NCBI RefSeq assembly: GCF_000686045.1
Contig: NZ_JMLV01000003.1
Location: forward strand, 248,001 to 312,000
DNA length: 64,000 bases
Source of the DNA: Fodinicurvata fenggangensis DSM 21160
GTDB lineage: Bacteria; Pseudomonadota; Alphaproteobacteria; Kiloniellales; DSM-21159
Direction of reading: 5' to 3'
Shown: in pieces, positions 1 to 8,879 of the stretch
Position numbering within the stretch: the stretch's first letter is position 1
Layout: each line of letters begins with the position of its first letter
Position numbers and translations under genes: made by a program
The notes under the pieces: generated by a model
Database searches by the model: none
Told to the model about the DNA's origin: nothing
What the model saw: only the letters and a program-made list of their open reading frames with translations

Positions 1-718
1 TTTCCAGGACACGAACCTGCGTCAACTCAGCATTCTGGCCCAGGCGCACGTCCCACAAGGCATTCAGCAGGCCTGCATTCGTTCCGGGTCCGCCGTGATA
101 CTCGACCAGGCGGGCCTGGCTGTCCTGCTCCAGGATCACGAGAATACGCGGGTGATGAGCGATGGCCTGATCTTCCAGGCCGTCCAGGAAAAGCAGCTCA
201 ACCGGCTGTTCCAACTGGACGCCGGCACGCAGGTGCAGGACCATGCCTTCCTCGAAAAGCGCCGTGTTCAAGGCGCTCTGGATTTGCTCGGGATGGCGCA
301 GTTCGTGTCCCAATTCGGTTTCCAGCCACTCGGGCCGTTCGGCCATGACGTGGGAAAGCGGGGCAAAGGTCACGCCTTCGGGCAGGTCATCGAGCCGGCT
401 GTGTGTTTCGGACAAGCAGCCGTTAAGGAAGGCCAGGCGGTAGCGGGCCTTGTCTTCGGGCAGGAGCGACGGGACCTGATCCAGATTGACCTGGGGGGTG
501 GTCTTGCCACGATGATGAAGGTCCAATTCGCGCAGCGAACGGGGGAGGTTGGTAAACTTCCATTCTTCCTTCCGGGTGGAGGGAAGTCCCAATTCGCGCA
601 CCTTGTCCAGCGCTTCCTGGCGCAGTCCGGTCAGCCAGGAAGGTCCGCCCGCGTTCAGCGCCGCCGTTTCGAAGTGCTGCTCGAAAAGTCCGATATTGCT
701 TGCAGGTTCATTTGCCAT
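1..718 (-). CDS. sufD: SufD, Fe-S cluster assembly scaffold subunit (partial, C-terminus outside window)
   Basis: This is the N-terminal 239 or so residues of SufD, a partner of SufB and SufC in the cytosolic SufBC2D scaffold that builds Fe-S clusters. The frame is open from the ATG at 718 to the window edge, so the C-terminal beta-helix core is missing. It begins MANEPASNIG and contains the family signature KEEWKFTNLP. A GGGAGG ribosome binding site lies between this start and the sufC stop at 738, so the two genes are translated as an operon. Identity rests on the KEEWK motif and on position directly after sufB and sufC. The call is secure; only the extent is unknown. Confidence 0.93.
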   Translation of the reverse strand, partial: MANEPASNIGLFEQHFETAALNAGGPSWLTGLRQEALDKVRELGLPSTRKEEWKFTNLPRSLRELDLHHRGKTTPQVNLDQVPSLLPEDKARYRLAFLNGCLSETHSRLDDLPEGVTFAPLSHVMAERPEWLETELGHELRHPEQIQSALNTALFEEGMVLHLRAGVQLEQPVELLFLDGLEDQAIAHHPRILVILEQDSQARLVEYHGGPGTNAGLLNALWDVRLGQNAELTQVRVLE

Positions 719-737
719 GATGGTCTTCGACCTCCCT

Positions 738-1487
738 TCAGGCCGCCGACTCTATGAATTGACTGTAACCGCTGGCTTCCAGCTCCTGCGCGAGCTCGGC
801 CCCACCTGACTTGGCAATCTGGCCATGGGCGAGCACGTGCACCTTGTCCGGCACGATGTGATCCAGAAGCCGCTGGTAGTGGGTGATGACAAGCAAGGCG
901 CGTTCAGGACTGCGCAGGGCGTTGACGCCGTCGGCCACCGTTTTCAGCGCGTCGATATCAAGGCCACTGTCCGTCTCGTCCAGAATGGCCAGTGCAGGCT
1001 GCAGCACGGCCATCTGAAGCATCTCGTTCCGCTTCTTTTCGCCGCCGGAAAATCCGACATTGACCGAGCGCTTCAGGAATTCCTCGGACATGCCCATTTC
1101 CTTCATCTTGGCGCGCAGCTGCTTGAGGAACTGCATGGCGTCCAGTTCGTCCTCGCCGCGGGCCTTCCGGATCGAATTGAGCGCTTCCTTCATGAAGGTG
1201 GTGTTCGGGACACCCGGGATCTCGACCGGATACTGGAAGGCCAGGAAGACACCGGCGATGGCCCGATCCTCGGGCGCCATCTCCAGCAGGTTCTGGCCCT
1301 GGAACAGGATCTCGCCTTCAGTGACTTCGTAGCCCTCACGTCCGCTCAGGACATAGGACAGGGTGGACTTGCCAGAGCCATTGGGCCCCATGATGGCATG
1401 CACTTCCCCCGGGGCGATGGAAAGATCCAGGCCCTTGAGAATTTCCGTGCCATCCACGCTGGCGTGCAGGTTCTTGATTTCCAACAT
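738..1487 (-). CDS. sufC: SufC, ABC-type ATPase of the SUF machinery
   Basis: SufC is the cytosolic ATPase that drives conformational change in the SufBCD Fe-S scaffold. The 249-residue protein has a Walker A motif GPNGSGKST at residues 34-42. The SufC-type signature reads SGGEKKRNE, and Walker B is followed by LDETDSGLDID. The KKRNE extension of the signature and the GLDID ending separate SufC from transporter ATPases. Length is normal for the family. It lies 36 bp after sufB and 19 bp before sufD on the same strand, consistent with one transcript. Confidence 0.97.
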   Translation of the reverse strand: MLEIKNLHASVDGTEILKGLDLSIAPGEVHAIMGPNGSGKSTLSYVLSGREGYEVTEGEILFQGQNLLEMAPEDRAIAGVFLAFQYPVEIPGVPNTTFMKEALNSIRKARGEDELDAMQFLKQLRAKMKEMGMSEEFLKRSVNVGFSGGEKKRNEMLQMAVLQPALAILDETDSGLDIDALKTVADGVNALRSPERALLVITHYQRLLDHIVPDKVHVLAHGQIAKSGGAELAQELEASGYSQFIESAA

Positions 1488-1523
1488 GACTTCAAACCAT
1501 TCTATGAAAAGGGTCTTTCCGGA

Positions 1524-2978
1524 TCAGCCAACCGAGCCTTCAAGGCTGATGCCGACCAGTTTCTGGGCTTCCACCGCGAATTCCATCGGCAGCTGCTGCA
1601 GCACGTCCCGGCAGAAGCCGTTGACCACCAGTGCGACGGCATCCTCTTCGCCAATGCCCCGCTGTCGACAGTAGAACAGCTGATCCTCGGATATGCGCGA
1701 GGTGGTCGCCTCGTGCTCCACACGGCCCGAACGGTTCTTGTTCTCGATATAGGGAACCGTATGGGCGCCGCACTTCGAACCAACAAGCAGGGAATCGCAC
1801 TGGGTGTAGTTGCGTGCGTTTTCCGCCTTGCCGCCGATGCGCACTAGGCCGCGATAGGTCTGGTTCGAGTGGCCGGCGGAGATTCCCTTGGAGATGATTC
1901 GTGAACTGGTGTTGCGGCCCAGATGGATCATCTTCGTACCGGTATCCGCCTGTTGGTAATTGTTCGTGATGGCAATGGAATAGAATTCGCCAACCGAGTT
2001 GTCGCCCTTCAGGATGCAGCTGGGGTATTTCCAGGTGATGGCCGAACCGGTTTCAACCTGGGTCCAGGAGATCTTGGAATTCTTGCCTTCACAGAGGCCA
2101 CGCTTGGTGACGAAGTTGTAGATGCCGCCGACACCGTTCTCGTCGCCGGGATACCAGTTCTGGACCGTCGAGTATTTGATCTCGGCATCATCCAGGGCGA
2201 TCAACTCGACAATGGCGGCATGCAGCTGGTGCTCGTCCCGCATGGGCGCGGTGCAGCCTTCCAGATAGCTGACATAGGACCCCTTGTCGGCAATGATCAG
2301 GGTGCGTTCGAACTGCCCGGTGTTCTCTGCGTTGATGCGGAAATAGGTCGAGAGCTCCATGGGGCATCGCACGCCGGGAGGGATGTAAACAAAGGATCCG
2401 TCCGTGAAAACGGCCGAGTTGAGGCAGGCGTGCTTGTTGTCCGCATAGGGCACAACAGAGCCCAGGTACTTCCGAACCAATTCCGGATGTGTCTGGATGG
2501 CCTCGGAGATGGAGCAGAAGATAACGCCAACTTCCTCGAGCTTCTTCTTGAAGGTCGTGGCCACGGAAACGGAGTCGAAGACCGCGTCCACGGCAACGCC
2601 CGCCAGCATCTCTTGTTCCTTCAGTGGGATCCCCAGCTTCTCATAGGTTTCCAGAAGCTTGGGGTCGATCTCGTCAAGGGACTGCGGCTTGTCGTCGTCG
2701 GTCTTGGGCGCCGCGAAGTAGTAAGCGTCCTGATAGTCGATGGGCGGAAAATTGACCTTGGCCCAACTCGGCTCCGGCATTTCCAGCCAATGACGATAGG
2801 CCTGCAGGCGCCATTCCAGCATCCATTCAGGCTCGCCCTTCTTGGCTGAGATGAAACGGACGATGTCTTCGTTCAGCCCCTTGGGCGCCGTGTCCATCTC
2901 GATGTCGGTAACGAAGCCATGCTTGTAGCCTTCGCCCAGGTTCTTGACCTGTTCAACGGTCTCGACGCTGGCTGCCAT
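1524..2978 (-). CDS. sufB: SufB, Fe-S cluster scaffold protein
   Basis: SufB is the scaffold subunit on which the nascent Fe-S cluster is assembled, in complex with SufC and SufD. The 484-residue protein is full length and carries characteristic family stretches such as [15 protein letters not shown] near residue 55 and the C-terminal region around [15 protein letters not shown]. The start at 2978 has an AGGAGT ribosome binding site 8 bases upstream. It follows the Rrf2 regulator gene by 30 bp and precedes sufC, which makes an Rrf2-sufB-sufC-sufD operon. No sufS or sufE lies on the side visible here; they may be downstream of sufD, outside the window. Confidence 0.97.
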   Translation of the reverse strand: MAASVETVEQVKNLGEGYKHGFVTDIEMDTAPKGLNEDIVRFISAKKGEPEWMLEWRLQAYRHWLEMPEPSWAKVNFPPIDYQDAYYFAAPKTDDDKPQSLDEIDPKLLETYEKLGIPLKEQEMLAGVAVDAVFDSVSVATTFKKKLEEVGVIFCSISEAIQTHPELVRKYLGSVVPYADNKHACLNSAVFTDGSFVYIPPGVRCPMELSTYFRINAENTGQFERTLIIADKGSYVSYLEGCTAPMRDEHQLHAAIVELIALDDAEIKYSTVQNWYPGDENGVGGIYNFVTKRGLCEGKNSKISWTQVETGSAITWKYPSCILKGDNSVGEFYSIAITNNYQQADTGTKMIHLGRNTSSRIISKGISAGHSNQTYRGLVRIGGKAENARNYTQCDSLLVGSKCGAHTVPYIENKNRSGRVEHEATTSRISEDQLFYCRQRGIGEEDAVALVVNGFCRDVLQQLPMEFAVEAQKLVGISLEGSVG

Positions 2979-3008
2979 TGTCGATCACTCCTGTCATATA
3001 ACCCATAG

Positions 3009-3470
3009 TCAATTGACCGGTCGCATATCCGGTTTCTTGTCTTCAGTTGGCTCGGTCCATTCGAACAGACCCGATGTCATGTCCGAGAGGCGTACGCCGT
3101 TCAGTGCGGTGCGGATGGCGCCGTTGACCTTGTCCCAGTTTCCGCGCATGGGGCAGAGCGCTTCCGACTCGCAATGTCCAACCTGGCCATCCACGCAGGC
3201 GGTAAGCGCTATCGGGCCTTCCAGGGCCTCGATGATGTCGGCAACGGTGATTTCTTCTGGGGCGCGCCCGAGCTTGTAGCCGCCGGAAGCTCCCCTTTGG
3301 GAGGCGATAAGCCCGTCACGTGCCAAAGCGTTGAGGACCTTGGCAACCGTGGGAACGGGAACGCCGGTTTCCTCGGCAATGTGTGGCGCCGTACGTACAG
3401 TCTCGCGATCCCGGGCCATCTGGGCCAGGACAACGACGGCATAGTCCGTCAGGCGGTTCAGTCGAAACAT
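3009..3470 (-). CDS. Rrf2-family Fe-S-sensing regulator of the suf operon
   Basis: This 153-residue winged-helix regulator belongs to the Rrf2 family, in the group that precedes sufB in many proteobacteria and resembles IscR. The N-terminal half holds the DNA-binding helix-turn-helix (VPTVAKVLNALARDG, about residues 37-51). Three cysteines, in TACVDG, GHCESE and ALCPMRG around residues 92-107, match the Fe-S cluster ligands of this family. It is the first gene of the suf operon and is expected to repress that operon when clusters are plentiful. Its ribosome binding site GGAGAGG is buried in a perfect inverted repeat, described separately. The family is certain; calling it SufR or IscR would need phylogeny. 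Confidence 0.92.
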   Translation of the reverse strand: MFRLNRLTDYAVVVLAQMARDRETVRTAPHIAEETGVPVPTVAKVLNALARDGLIASQRGASGGYKLGRAPEEITVADIIEALEGPIALTACVDGQVGHCESEALCPMRGNWDKVNGAIRTALNGVRLSDMTSGLFEWTEPTEDKKPDMRPVN

Positions 3471-3472
3471 GA

Positions 3473-3525
3473 CCTCTCCAATCCGGAGTTAATCAGTCTG
3501 GTTTCTGATTTACGTATTGGAGAGG
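3473..3525 (-). promoter_or_regulatory. Nested inverted repeats over the suf-regulator leader and ribosome binding site
   Basis: Directly upstream of the Rrf2 start codon, CCTCTCCAAT at 3516-3525 (read on the minus strand) pairs perfectly with ATTGGAGAGG at 3473-3482. The second arm contains the GGAGAGG ribosome binding site. Inside the 33-nt loop is a second perfect repeat, AATCAG-N8-CTGATT at 3491-3510. As RNA this would be a long stem that hides the ribosome binding site. As DNA it could be one or two operators for the Rrf2 protein. Which reading applies depends on where transcription starts. Confidence 0.6.
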
Positions 3526-3532
3526 AAAAATC

Positions 3533-3569
3533 AAGCACAAACCGGAACAGATTGGTCCGGTTTGTGCTT
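3533..3569 (-). terminator. Rho-independent terminator of the MFS-upp-uraA operon
   Basis: A perfect 13-bp stem (AAGCACAAACCGG paired with CCGGTTTGTGCTT) with an 11-nt loop lies just after the uraA stop. On the minus strand it is followed by GATTTTT at 3526-3532. It separates the uracil operon from the suf operon downstream on the same strand. Confidence 0.9.
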
Positions 3570-3580
3570 GGTGATGTATT

Positions 3581-4885
3581 TCAGCCGTGGCTGCCGAGGA
3601 TGGTTTCCGTTTCGCCGCCTTTGTGGCGATCGGGCAGAACGGCATGAAGGAAGACGCCAACAATGGCTGCCAGCGCCATTGAGGAGACTGTGAAGGTTTC
3701 GCCGAATTGCAGGGTCGCACCGCCAATTCCGATCACCAGGATAACAGAGGTGACCAGCAGGTTGCGTTTCTCGGAAAGATCCACCTTGCCCTCGATCAAT
3801 GTCCTCAGGCCGGAAGAGGCGATTACACCGAAAAGGGCAATGGAAACCCCTCCCATGACGGCCGTGGGAATTGATTGAAGCAGAGCGGCCACGGTGCCGA
3901 CAAAGCCCAGGACAACGGCCAGCAAAGCTGCGCCGGCAATCACGTAGACGCTGAAAACCCGGGTGATGGCCAGAACACCGACGTTTTCGCCATATGTCGT
4001 GTTGGGTGGGCCGCCCAGCAGGGCGGCCAGCATTGTGGCCAGGCCATCGCCGGCCAGGGAACGATGCAGTCCGGGTGTACGCAGGAAGTTGCGGCCCACG
4101 ATGCGGCTGAGCACAACCTGGTCGCCGATGTGCTCGGCAATGGTCACGATGGCGATTGGCACCAGGACAGGCAGCACCTGCCAGGGTATCCCTTCGGCAG
4201 CCAAGAGACCCAGGAACCCTTCGAAGTCCGGAATGCGCAGGAATGAGGCTTCCTGCACAGGAGTGAAATCCACCAACCCGACGACCAGGGCGACAATATA
4301 GCCAACCGCAATGCCCAGTAGGATCGGGATAACCGAGAAAAATCCTTTCAGGACCAGGGTGAAGACGATAATCGAAGCCAGTGTGATGGCTGCGACCAAC
4401 AGAGTGGTCAGGCTGTAATCGCCGCCGCCGACGGTATTGTCAGCCATTTCAATGGCGACGGATGCCAGACTCAGGCCGATGACCATGATTACCGGGCCGA
4501 CAACGACAGGCGGCAAGAGGCGCATCAGCCAGCCGACACCGAATGCGCGGATCGCCAGGGACACCACCAGATAGACCAGGCCAGCACAGAAACAGCCGAA
4601 CAGGGCCCCGGGAATACCGGCCATGCTGGCCCCTGTCACGATTGGGGCGATGAAGGCAAAAGATGACCCGAGATAAGCCGGTATACGCCCGCCCGTGACC
4701 ACGAGATAGAGCAGCGTTCCGAGGCCGCTGCTGACCAGGGCGACAGCTGGAGGAAGCCCAGTGAGCAAGGGCACCAGGACGGTGGCGCCGAACATGGCGA
4801 AGAGATGCTGTAGGCTGAGCAGAATCCAGGCACCGGCCTGTGGACGTTGAGATACACCAAGTGACCAGCTTTCCTGATCCGACAT
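3581..4885 (-). CDS. uraA: Uracil:proton symporter, NCS2 family
   Basis: This inner-membrane uracil permease of the NCS2 family imports uracil with protons. The 434-residue protein is almost entirely hydrophobic, with about 14 predicted membrane segments. It starts with the UraA-like QHLFAMFGATVLVP stretch near residue 27. The family glutamate motif appears around IAEHIGDQ near residue 250, with GPPNTTYGENVG near residue 295. It lies 70 bp downstream of upp, the enzyme that salvages the imported uracil. A short CGGCAG-AAAC-CTGCCG hairpin sits in the gap. The strong terminator after the gene marks the operon end. Confidence 0.95.
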   Translation of the reverse strand: MSDQESWSLGVSQRPQAGAWILLSLQHLFAMFGATVLVPLLTGLPPAVALVSSGLGTLLYLVVTGGRIPAYLGSSFAFIAPIVTGASMAGIPGALFGCFCAGLVYLVVSLAIRAFGVGWLMRLLPPVVVGPVIMVIGLSLASVAIEMADNTVGGGDYSLTTLLVAAITLASIIVFTLVLKGFFSVIPILLGIAVGYIVALVVGLVDFTPVQEASFLRIPDFEGFLGLLAAEGIPWQVLPVLVPIAIVTIAEHIGDQVVLSRIVGRNFLRTPGLHRSLAGDGLATMLAALLGGPPNTTYGENVGVLAITRVFSVYVIAGAALLAVVLGFVGTVAALLQSIPTAVMGGVSIALFGVIASSGLRTLIEGKVDLSEKRNLLVTSVILVIGIGGATLQFGETFTVSSMALAAIVGVFLHAVLPDRHKGGETETILGSHG

Positions 4886-4924
4886 GACTTGCCCCCTCTT
4901 GCTTATTGTCCCCTGTCAATGGTT

Positions 4925-4940
4925 CGGCAGAAACCTGCCG
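4925..4940. promoter_or_regulatory. Short hairpin between upp and uraA
   Basis: A perfect 6-bp inverted repeat (CGGCAG-AAAC-CTGCCG) lies between the upp stop and the uraA start. No T-tract follows it on the minus strand, so it is not a convincing terminator. It could be a processing or mRNA-stability hairpin, or an attenuator. Confidence 0.4.
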
Positions 4941-4955
4941 GTCGTTCTGTAGCCC

Positions 4956-5597
4956 CTAAAGCGTGCCGAAAAGGCGGTCCCCGGCATCACCCAGTCCGGG
5001 CAGGATATAGGCCTTCTCGTTCAACCTCTCGTCCAGAGCGGCCGTATAGATTGGTACATCCGGATGCGCGTCGGCAAAGACCTTCACGCCTTCTGGTGCG
5101 CACACAAGGGTGACCAGGCGTATGTCTTCCCGAGCCACGCCGTTGCGCAGGAGGACATCCACGGCATGTGCGGCCGAGCCGCCGGTCGCCAGCATTGGGT
5201 CGACCAGCAGAACACGTCCCGGATTCTCCGGCAGTTTCAAGAAGTACTCATGCGGCTTCTTGGTCTCGGGATCGCGGTAGAGCCCGATGTGGCCTTCACG
5301 CGCCGAGGGGATCAACTGTTGCAGGCCCTCGGCCATTCCCAGGCCCGCGCGCAGGATCGAGACGATGGACAGCGGACAGGCGAGTACCGGCGCATCCATC
5401 TCGACAAGCGGCGTCTCGATTCGTTCCTGCGTCAGCGGCAGGTCGCGTGTGACCTCATAGCCGAGAAGCAGCGAGATTTCACGCAGAAGCTGGCGGAAGA
5501 GAATCGTGGGAGTCTTCTTGTCCCGCATCAGGCTCAGCTTGTGCTGGAGCAGCGGATGGGTGACCACATGGAGCGAGGGAAAGTCGTGTTCTGTCAT
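4956..5597 (-). CDS. upp: Uracil phosphoribosyltransferase
   Basis: Upp converts uracil and PRPP to UMP in pyrimidine salvage. The 213-residue protein has normal length and contains the PRPP-binding motif [14 protein letters not shown] near residue 130 and the family stretch SILRAGLGM near residue 83. Its start overlaps the stop of the upstream MFS gene by 4 bp (ATGA), and uraA follows. Uptake and salvage of uracil are therefore coupled in one operon. Confidence 0.97.
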   Translation of the reverse strand: MTEHDFPSLHVVTHPLLQHKLSLMRDKKTPTILFRQLLREISLLLGYEVTRDLPLTQERIETPLVEMDAPVLACPLSIVSILRAGLGMAEGLQQLIPSAREGHIGLYRDPETKKPHEYFLKLPENPGRVLLVDPMLATGGSAAHAVDVLLRNGVAREDIRLVTLVCAPEGVKVFADAHPDVPIYTAALDERLNEKAYILPGLGDAGDRLFGTL

Positions 5598-6757
5598 GGG
5601 ACCTCTTTATGATCGCTTGAAGCCGGCAAGGCAATCACCGCAATGACACCGGCAAGGCTCAGCAGGCTCATGATGAAATAGGCCTGCCCCTGGAGGGTGT
5701 CATAGAGTGGTCCGGCCAGAAACAGCATGCCGCCCATGGCCAGCCCACCGGTCAACGCGGCATAGAGAGTCTGGGCCGTGGCGGCAAGAGTGCTTGGCGT
5801 ATGTGCGGAAATGAAATGCATCGCACCCAGGTGCGCCGCCGCGTAGGTGAAGGCGTGCAGGCATTGCAGCAGCAAGGTTGTCTCGGCTAGAGGCAGGACG
5901 GGCGTCAGGGACCAGCGTATGCAGCCGGCCAATCCGGCCAGCAGGAGCAATCCCTTCGTGCCGAATCGTTTCAGGAAGAAGGCGCCGTAGGCGAAGAAGG
6001 CGATCTCTGCGATCACGCCAATGGCCCAGAAAAGCCCGATGGTGGTTTCATCAAACCCGGTGCTGCGCCAATAGATGCTGCCGAATCCGTAATAGAGGGC
6101 ATGACTGGATTGCAGGAGTGCCGCTGCGGCCAGAAATGCCAGGAAGTCGCGATTTGCCATGAGGCTGCTCAAACCGCTCATCTCGAACTTCCTGGGCGCT
6201 GTCCCGCCGTAAGGCAGGAGGCTGGCGGTCAGCAGACAAAAGCCCAAGCCAATCATGATGAGCAGAAGTATGACATCCGATGCACTGTCGGCGATCAGCC
6301 AGCCGCCTGCGGATGAAGCCAGGATAAAGGCAAGCGAGCCCCATAACCGAATGCGGCCGTAGTCAAGGCCGTGGATGCGAACCGCCGCCATGCTCCGGCT
6401 GTCACTCAAGGGGATGAGAGGATGAAAGAGACAGATGGCCAGCACCTGGACTGGCAGCAGGGCCCAGAAGCCATGCAGGTAGTGGAACAGGCCGAATGTG
6501 CAGAGCGCACCCGCAGCAAGAAGGTGTGGCAGGAAGCGACCGTAGGCCCAGCGATCTGCAAGCAGTCCGAATGCTGGTGTCGCAAGGATTCTCAACCAGG
6601 CCGAAGCCGCAAGCAGAACTGCGATTTCGGTCGCGCCAAGCCCATGCTCTTCAAGCCAGAGCGGCCAAAAGGGCAGGTAGATACCGAGTGTAAAGAAGAT
6701 GGCCGCCTGAAAAGCGGCATAGGGAAAAGCCAGCCTGAGATTTGCGTGAAGGCGCAC
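5594..6757 (-). CDS. MFS transporter of the HcaT / nucleoside-symporter-like type
   Basis: This 387-residue protein has 12 predicted membrane helices and opens with the MFS_1-like pattern seen in HcaT-type carriers (SFF-like [28 protein letters not shown]). The loop around LADRWAYGR after helix 2 matches the MFS A-motif position. It is the first gene of an operon with upp and uraA and overlaps upp by 4 bp. HcaT itself is annotated for phenylpropionate, but the same fold includes nucleoside symporters. The operon context makes a pyrimidine-related substrate possible. That is inference; the substrate cannot be read from sequence. Confidence 0.82.
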   Translation of the reverse strand: MRLHANLRLAFPYAAFQAAIFFTLGIYLPFWPLWLEEHGLGATEIAVLLAASAWLRILATPAFGLLADRWAYGRFLPHLLAAGALCTFGLFHYLHGFWALLPVQVLAICLFHPLIPLSDSRSMAAVRIHGLDYGRIRLWGSLAFILASSAGGWLIADSASDVILLLIMIGLGFCLLTASLLPYGGTAPRKFEMSGLSSLMANRDFLAFLAAAALLQSSHALYYGFGSIYWRSTGFDETTIGLFWAIGVIAEIAFFAYGAFFLKRFGTKGLLLLAGLAGCIRWSLTPVLPLAETTLLLQCLHAFTYAAAHLGAMHFISAHTPSTLAATAQTLYAALTGGLAMGGMLFLAGPLYDTLQGQAYFIMSLLSLAGVIAVIALPASSDHKEVP

Positions 6758-6873
6758 GTGTCCGGCCCTGTTTCAAGGATAGCGGCCGCCAGTCGGTGAT
6801 CGCCTTGGCTGCGTTCGAACAGCCTGGGCGATGGCGTGTCCGGCGGCTCCGGCGATCTGCTGGCTTCTATGCC

Positions 6874-7116
6874 TCAGCCAAATGCCTTGAAGGCAATCAG
6901 TGTAAAGGTGTCCTTGATGCCGGGCAGGGTCTGGATCGATTCGTTCACGAAATGCCCTATGTCCGCATCGTCATCCAGGTAGCATTTAACCATCAGGTCA
7001 TACTGCCCGGATGTCGAGTGGACTTCCGAGACCTGCTCGATATCCTGAACAAGCTCGTCTGCGACCTTGTAAGCTTGGCCAAGTTCACACTTGATCTGGA
7101 TGAATATTGTTTTCAT
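6874..7116 (-). CDS. Stand-alone Lrp/AsnC effector (RAM) domain protein
   Basis: This 80-residue protein consists only of the ligand-binding RAM domain of Lrp/AsnC regulators. The HTH DNA-binding part is absent. Typical features are VEVHST-like SEVHSTSGQYDLMVK near residue 31 and the C-terminal IKDTFTLIAFKAF. Such stand-alone domains form alpha-beta sandwiches that oligomerise and bind amino acids, and may modulate full-length Lrp proteins. It stands alone between rhlE and the MFS operon on the same strand. The family assignment is good; the physiological role is unknown. Confidence 0.88.
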   Translation of the reverse strand: MKTIFIQIKCELGQAYKVADELVQDIEQVSEVHSTSGQYDLMVKCYLDDDADIGHFVNESIQTLPGIKDTFTLIAFKAFG

Positions 7117-7178
7117 GCAACGAAGCTAGCCGACTAAACCGGGTGCGAAAAGGGGCTTCAGCAACGGGCCCTCGGAAT

Positions 7179-8666
7179 TCAGGCGCTGGCGGTCTGGGGG
7201 ACGGGGCGCAGCAGGAATGCGGGCGTGTGTTCGCCGAAGGGAGATGTGCTCTCGTCATTCTCAAGAAGTTCCGGATCCTTCTTGCGTGACTTGCCCTTAC
7301 GAGAAGAGGTCTTCTGGGCTGCCGGCTTCTTGCTGCTCTTTGCGGCCTTTTCCGTTTCCTCGTCTACAGGTTTGTCCTCCGCCTGTTGCCCGGCGTTGTC
7401 TTCCTGTGTCTTGTTGTCCTCGGACTTTCGTGGCTTTGATGAAGAAGACTTGCGCTGGCCTGTCTTGCGGCCTTTCTGAGGCGCAGGCTGTGCTTCTTCC
7501 TTGGACTCCTCCTTGACCGGCTCAGCCGAAGGCGCCTCATCTGAAAGCGAAATTCTCTGGATCTCGAAGCCGATCAGTTTCTGTACGGACTCCAGGTACT
7601 TCTTTTCGCTTGGCAGGAAAAGGGTATAGGCCTTGCCACTGCGACCGGCGCGACCCGTCCGCCCGATGCGATGCACATAGTCTTCGGCATGGGTCGGGAC
7701 ATCAAAATTGAAGACATGACTGACAGCCGGGATATCCAACCCTCGTGCGGCTACGTCGGAACAGACGAGGATCTTTATCTCACCGTTCTTGAACGCGTTG
7801 AGGGTTTCCATGCGTGCCGGCTGGGCCATGTCTCCGTGGAGGGCCTTGGCATTGAGGCCATGCCGCTCGAGTGAGCGCTGCAGTGTTGCGACGTCGCGCT
7901 TGCGGTTCGAGAAGATCAGGGCGCTCTGCATCTCGCCAGCTTCCTGTTTGAGGAGCTCACGCAGGGCGGCGCGCTTCTTCTTCGGCTCGGCTTCACAGGG
8001 CAACAGGCGCTGGGTCACCAAGGCCGCCGGTGAGGCCGGAGGCGCCACGCTGATTTCCTTGGGATTGTTCAGGAACTTTTCGGACAGCTTGCGGATCTCT
8101 GGCGCCATTGTGGCGGAGAAGAACAGGGTCTGGCGCAGAGGTGGCAGCAGACCAACCAGCTTCTCGACATCGGGGATGAAGCCCATGTCCAGCATGCGGT
8201 CCGCTTCATCAATGACCAGAAGCTTGGTGTCCGCCAGCAGGATCTGACCCCGGTCGAAGAGATCCAGCAAACGTCCAGGGGTGGCAATCAGTACGTCCAC
8301 GCCGCGCTGGAGCAAGGCCTGCTGGTCCTTCATGGATTCCCCGCCTATCAGCAGGGCCATGGTCAGCTTGGAGTTCTTGCCATACTTCTCGAAGCTGTCG
8401 GCCACCTGGGAAGCAAGTTCTCGTGTCGGTTCCAGAATGATGGAGCGCGGCATGCGCGTCTTTGCGCGCCCGCTGCTCAGAATATCGATCATGGGCAGGG
8501 TGAAACCGGCCGTCTTGCCGGTGCCCGTCTGGGCAACGCCCATGATGTCACGTCCCATGAGGACGTAGGGAATGGCTTTTTCCTGAATGGGAGTCGGTTG
8601 ATCGTAACCGGCTTCCTTTATGGCCTGAAGTGTCTCGGAACTCAGTCCAAGCTGTTCAAATGACAT
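7179..8666 (-). CDS. rhlE: DEAD-box ATP-dependent RNA helicase, RhlE-like
   Basis: This RNA helicase has all the core DEAD-box motifs: Q motif near residue 26 (YDQPTPIQEKAIP), Walker A AQTGTGKT, PTRELA, DEAD (VIDEADRMLDMGF), SAT and HRIGRTGR. After about residue 385 comes a long Lys/Glu/Ser-rich, probably disordered tail, common in alphaproteobacterial RhlE proteins and likely an RNA-binding extension. At 495 residues it fits the family. The leader upstream contains two inverted repeats. RhlE-type enzymes act in ribosome assembly and RNA decay, often under cold stress. The helicase call is certain; the RhlE subtype is likely. Confidence 0.9.
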   Translation of the reverse strand: MSFEQLGLSSETLQAIKEAGYDQPTPIQEKAIPYVLMGRDIMGVAQTGTGKTAGFTLPMIDILSSGRAKTRMPRSIILEPTRELASQVADSFEKYGKNSKLTMALLIGGESMKDQQALLQRGVDVLIATPGRLLDLFDRGQILLADTKLLVIDEADRMLDMGFIPDVEKLVGLLPPLRQTLFFSATMAPEIRKLSEKFLNNPKEISVAPPASPAALVTQRLLPCEAEPKKKRAALRELLKQEAGEMQSALIFSNRKRDVATLQRSLERHGLNAKALHGDMAQPARMETLNAFKNGEIKILVCSDVAARGLDIPAVSHVFNFDVPTHAEDYVHRIGRTGRAGRSGKAYTLFLPSEKKYLESVQKLIGFEIQRISLSDEAPSAEPVKEESKEEAQPAPQKGRKTGQRKSSSSKPRKSEDNKTQEDNAGQQAEDKPVDEETEKAAKSSKKPAAQKTSSRKGKSRKKDPELLENDESTSPFGEHTPAFLLRPVPQTASA

Positions 8667-8697
8667 GTTGACTCTTAACTGTAGGGAAGTATTGCAG

Positions 8698-8742
8698 CAC
8701 CGTACTCAATACGGTGGATGCGTCGAAAACGTTACGGTTTTC
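8698..8742. promoter_or_regulatory. Two inverted repeats in the rhlE leader
   Basis: Two perfect repeats lie in the region upstream of rhlE: CACCGTA-N5-TACGGTG at 8698-8716 and GAAAAC-N6-GTTTTC at 8725-8742. They could be operators or a structured 5' leader like those of cold-inducible helicase mRNAs. No regulator can be named. The rest of 8667-8879 is AT-rich and must also hold the promoter of the plus-strand hydrolase gene. Confidence 0.45.
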
Positions 8743-8879
8743 CATGGCTATGTCAAGAGAGGCTTGCTATAGCCTAGCTCTAAACAGGGAATATAGTTTC
8801 ATTGTATCCGAAATACAGCAGAAAAAATTTCTTGCTGATGAGTTTCACTTTTCTTTCCGATTCATGAAGTAACAAATCC

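Noticed and set aside
825-2849. Long plus-strand frames over sufC and sufB
   Set aside because: They mirror the well-supported minus-strand suf genes, have no family motifs and reflect GC-rich codon bias.
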